The notes under the pieces were generated by a model. The model ran no database searches and was not told where the DNA came from. It was given only the letters and a program-made list of their open reading frames with translations. This document shows positions 61,616 to 64,000 of a DNA stretch of 64,000 nucleotides, in pieces. Source of the stretch: Edaphobacter lichenicola. Lineage in GTDB: Bacteria > Acidobacteriota > Terriglobia > Terriglobales > Acidobacteriaceae. Position 1 is the stretch's first letter. Every line of letters starts with the position of its first letter. Location of the stretch: contig NZ_JACHDY010000001.1 in assembly GCF_014201315.1 (NCBI RefSeq), positions 124,001-188,000 on the forward strand, given 5' to 3'. The position numbers were made by a program, and so were the translations under genes.

Positions 61616-64000
61616 CTAGGCACGCGCCGGATCAACCGCTTCCACATCCAGCCCAAGCTCAACCAACGCCTTCTGCGCCGCCTTCGGTTTAAACTTGCCA
61701 TCGCGAGCCAGCTTGGACAGCGTAGCGCCAACGATCGCCTCGGCGCTCACTTCAAAGTGCCTCCGCAGATGCTCGCGGTTGTCGCTCCGTCCGAAGCCGT
61801 CGGTTCCCAGCGTCACCAGACGCGAAGGCAGCCACGGTGAAAGCAGATCCGGCACCGACTTCATATAGTCGCTTGTAGCAATAATCGGCCCAGCCGAGCT
61901 GCCAAGCGCCTCGAGCACATACGGAACCCTCTCCTTCTCCGCCGGATGCAGCCTGTTCCACCGCTCCACCGCCAACGCATCCCGCCGAAGCTCCGTATAG
62001 CTGGTCACGCTCCAGACATCGGCATGCACGTTGTACTTCGAAGCCAGAATCTCCTGCGCCCGCAGCACCTCGTTCAAAATCGGCCCGCTGCCAAACAACT
62101 GCACCGTCGCCTCGCCGCTCGCAGGCTTCAGCTTGTACATCCCGCGCAGAATGCCCTCGGCCGAACCCTCCGGCATCGCAGGCATCGCATAGTCCTCGTT
62201 GTACATCGTGATGTAGTAGAAGCAGTCCTCGCCCTTCTCATACATCCGCCGAATCCCATCCTGAATCACCACTGCCAGCTCATACACAAATGCCGGATCA
62301 TAGGTAACGCAAGTCGGCACAGTGCTCGCCAGCACGATGCTGTGGCCATCCTGATGCTGCAATCCTTCACCCAGCATCGTCGTGCGCCCAGCCGTGCCGC
62401 CCATCAAAAAGCCCTTGCCGCGCGAGTCCGCAAACGCCCACACCATATCCCCGATGCGCTGGAATCCAAACATCGAGTAGTACATATAGAAGGGAATCGC
62501 CGGCACCTTGTAGTTCACATAAGCCGTGCCCGCCGCGGTAAACGAGGCCATCGACCCCGCCTCCGTAATCCCTTCCTCGAGAATCTGTCCATCCTTATCC
62601 TCGCGGTAGTACAGCAGCATATCCGCATCATGCGGGCTGTACTTCTGGCCCTCCGGCGCATAGATCCCTACCTGTCGAATCGCCGATTCCAGCCCAAACG
62701 TCCTGCCTTCATCCGGCACAATAGGCACAATCAACTTCCCAATCGCCGGGTCCTTCATCAGGTGCCGCAGTATGCTCACAAACCCCATCGTCGTCGACAC
62801 AGCGCGTTTATTCGACCCCGCCGTCCACTCGCCGAAGTACTCCAGCCCCGGAGCCTTGAACTCAGTCTTCGGCACCTCACGCGTCGGCAGATATCCGCCC
62901 AGCTCCCTGCGCCGCTCCTGCATGTAAACAATCTCGGGAGAGTCCTGCGCCGGCCGATACGGTGTACCCGACTTCGCCGCCTCCTCCGGAATCGGAATCT
63001 CAAACCGCTTCACAAACGCCGCCAGCCCCTCATCGGCCAGCTTCTTCTCGGAGTGTGTCGCATTCCGGGCCTGCGCCGAACCCAGCCCATAACCCTTCAC
63101 CGTCTTCGCCAGAATTACCGTCGGGCCGCCCTTGTGCTCCACCGCCCGCTTATACGCGTTATAGATCTTGGTCCGGTCATGCCCCCCGCGATGCAGCATC
63201 GCAAGCTGGTGATCGGTCATATCCTTCACCAGCTCCAGCAGCTCCGGATACTTCCCAAAGAAGTGCTCCCGCAGATAAGCCCCATCCTTCGCCTTGAACC
63301 TCTGGAAGTCCCCATCCACGCACTCTTCCATCCGTCGCAGAAGCAGCCCGGTATGGTCGCGCTCAAACAGCGCATCCCAGTCCGAACCCCAGATCACCTT
63401 GATCACATTCCATCCAGCCCCGCGGAAGACACCCTCCAGCTCGTCGATGATCCGCTTGTTCCCGCGCACCGGGCCGTCAAGCCTTTGTAAGTTGCAGTTG
63501 ACGACGAAGATCAAATTATCCAGCTTCTCCCGCGCCGCCACCGAGATCGCCCCCAGGCTATCGACCTCATCCGTCTCGCCATCGCCCACAAACGCCCACA
63601 CCTTGCGCTCAGTCGGCTCAATCAGCTTGCGGTTCTCCAGATACCGCATAAACCGCGCCTGGTAGATCGCATTCAGCGGCCCAATCCCCATCGACACCGT
63701 CGGGAAATTCCAGAAGTTCGGCATCAGCCACGGATGCGGATACGAGCTCAGCCCCGGTGTCTCTCTCAGCTCATGCCGAAAGTTCTTCAGCCGATCGTCG
63801 TCCAGGCGCCCTTCGAGATAAGCCCGCGCATACACCCCCGGCGAAGCATGCCCCTGGAAGTAGACAAAGTCTCCCGGCTGCTCCTGCCCACTGGCCGTGT
63901 ACTTCGCATGGAAGAAGTGATTGAAGCCAACCTCAAGCAGCGTAGCCAGCGACGAGTAGGTCGAGATATGCCCACCGATCCCTGCGTCTTTCTTGTTCTG
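61616..64000 (-). CDS. aceE: Pyruvate dehydrogenase E1 component, homodimeric (5' truncated by window edge)
   Basis: At least 795 residues visible; the frame is open to the window end (Q-N-K-K-D-A-G-I-G-G-H-I-S-T-Y), so the N-terminal ~100 residues are outside. Conserved AceE segments: GGHISTYSSLATLLEVGFNH, FVYFQGHASPGVYARAYLEG, thiamine-diphosphate motif FVGDGETDEVDSLGAISVAA with VNCNLQRLDGPVRGN, and C-terminal VTLGTDGFGRSDNREHLRRH. It decarboxylates pyruvate and acetylates the E2 lipoyl groups. The apparent start at 63835 is an internal GTG valine codon. aceF/lpd are not visible. Confidence 0.97.
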   Translation of the reverse strand, partial: QNKKDAGIGGHISTYSSLATLLEVGFNHFFHAKYTASGQEQPGDFVYFQGHASPGVYARAYLEGRLDDDRLKNFRHELRETPGLSSYPHPWLMPNFWNFPTVSMGIGPLNAIYQARFMRYLENRKLIEPTERKVWAFVGDGETDEVDSLGAISVAAREKLDNLIFVVNCNLQRLDGPVRGNKRIIDELEGVFRGAGWNVIKVIWGSDWDALFERDHTGLLLRRMEECVDGDFQRFKAKDGAYLREHFFGKYPELLELVKDMTDHQLAMLHRGGHDRTKIYNAYKRAVEHKGGPTVILAKTVKGYGLGSAQARNATHSEKKLADEGLAAFVKRFEIPIPEEAAKSGTPYRPAQDSPEIVYMQERRRELGGYLPTREVPKTEFKAPGLEYFGEWTAGSNKRAVSTTMGFVSILRHLMKDPAIGKLIVPIVPDEGRTFGLESAIRQVGIYAPEGQKYSPHDADMLLYYREDKDGQILEEGITEAGSMASFTAAGTAYVNYKVPAIPFYMYYSMFGFQRIGDMVWAFADSRGKGFLMGGTAGRTTMLGEGLQHQDGHSIVLASTVPTCVTYDPAFVYELAVVIQDGIRRMYEKGEDCFYYITMYNEDYAMPAMPEGSAEGILRGMYKLKPASGEATVQLFGSGPILNEVLRAQEILASKYNVHADVWSVTSYTELRRDALAVERWNRLHPAEKERVPYVLEALGSSAGPIIATSDYMKSVPDLLSPWLPSRLVTLGTDGFGRSDNREHLRRHFEVSAEAIVGATLSKLARDGKFKPKAAQKALVELGLDVEAVDPARA

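Noticed and set aside
61946..63490. 514-codon plus-strand open frame
   Set aside because: Antisense to aceE; Arg/His/Leu-rich composition typical of the opposite strand of a GC-rich gene.

Overview
The window looks like a piece of an Acidobacteriota chromosome, probably class Terriglobia (Granulicella / Edaphobacter / Terriglobus type). This is inferred from content, not from a search. The clues are two TonB-dependent receptors with an N-terminal carboxypeptidase-regulatory-like domain (one of the giant Oar-like ~1150-residue kind), a small TonB C-terminal-domain protein, a VWFA-like secreted protein, a NitT/TauT-type ABC pair with a fused double permease, a copper operon run by CsoR, a moderately high GC content, and short dispersed palindromic repeats. 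There are about 50 genes, two tRNAs and no rRNA, phage or CRISPR array.

Layout. 1-5.7 kb: the 3' end of a nonribosomal peptide synthetase (C-A-PCP, then C-PCP-TE without an adenylation domain). It is followed by a convergent membrane-anchored alpha/beta hydrolase and a cupin/JmjC-like protein. 9-13 kb: a redox/aldehyde-type locus. A frameshifted TetR gene diverges from an Old Yellow Enzyme, with two copies of a 14-bp palindrome between them, followed by a SnoaL-like protein, two short-chain dehydrogenases and a pirin remnant. 13.3-16.9 kb: tRNA-Asp, the copZ-copA-csoR copper operon under a perfect palindromic operator, and tRNA-Val with a terminator. 17-23.9 kb: cutC, a BadF/NagK-like kinase, a giant TonB receptor and a divergent DeoR regulator, which reads as a sugar uptake locus. 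24-30.5 kb: TonB-like protein, GT2 glycosyltransferase, acyltransferase, lipoprotein, B3 metallo-beta-lactamase, and a flavin monooxygenase translationally overlapped by an ATP-grasp gene.

30.7-48.7 kb: housekeeping and mixed genes. These are a quinone reductase, a TonB receptor, a VWFA protein, groES-groEL behind a CIRCE element, an SDR, a CpsB-type phosphatase, purQ, an alpha-amylase, an alcohol-dehydrogenase-like enzyme, an orphan ABC transporter and a single-domain response regulator. 48.8-60 kb: an exopolysaccharide/capsule cluster (tyrosine autokinase Wzc, exporter Wza, three GT4 glycosyltransferases, WcaF-type acetyltransferase) with UDP-glucuronate decarboxylase and a Wzi-like outer-membrane protein. 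60-64 kb: an LprI-like protein, a degenerate E1-alpha-like protein, and aceE running off the end.

The most unusual things are (1) a ~180-195 bp nested palindrome present five times, each copy within about 25 nt of a stop codon, with arms of two sequence types that are shuffled between copies; (2) an E1-alpha-like protein beside aceE that lacks the thiamine-diphosphate motif; (3) an ATP-grasp / flavin-monooxygenase gene pair joined at a 15-bp tandem repeat; and (4) an NRPS termination module with no adenylation domain.
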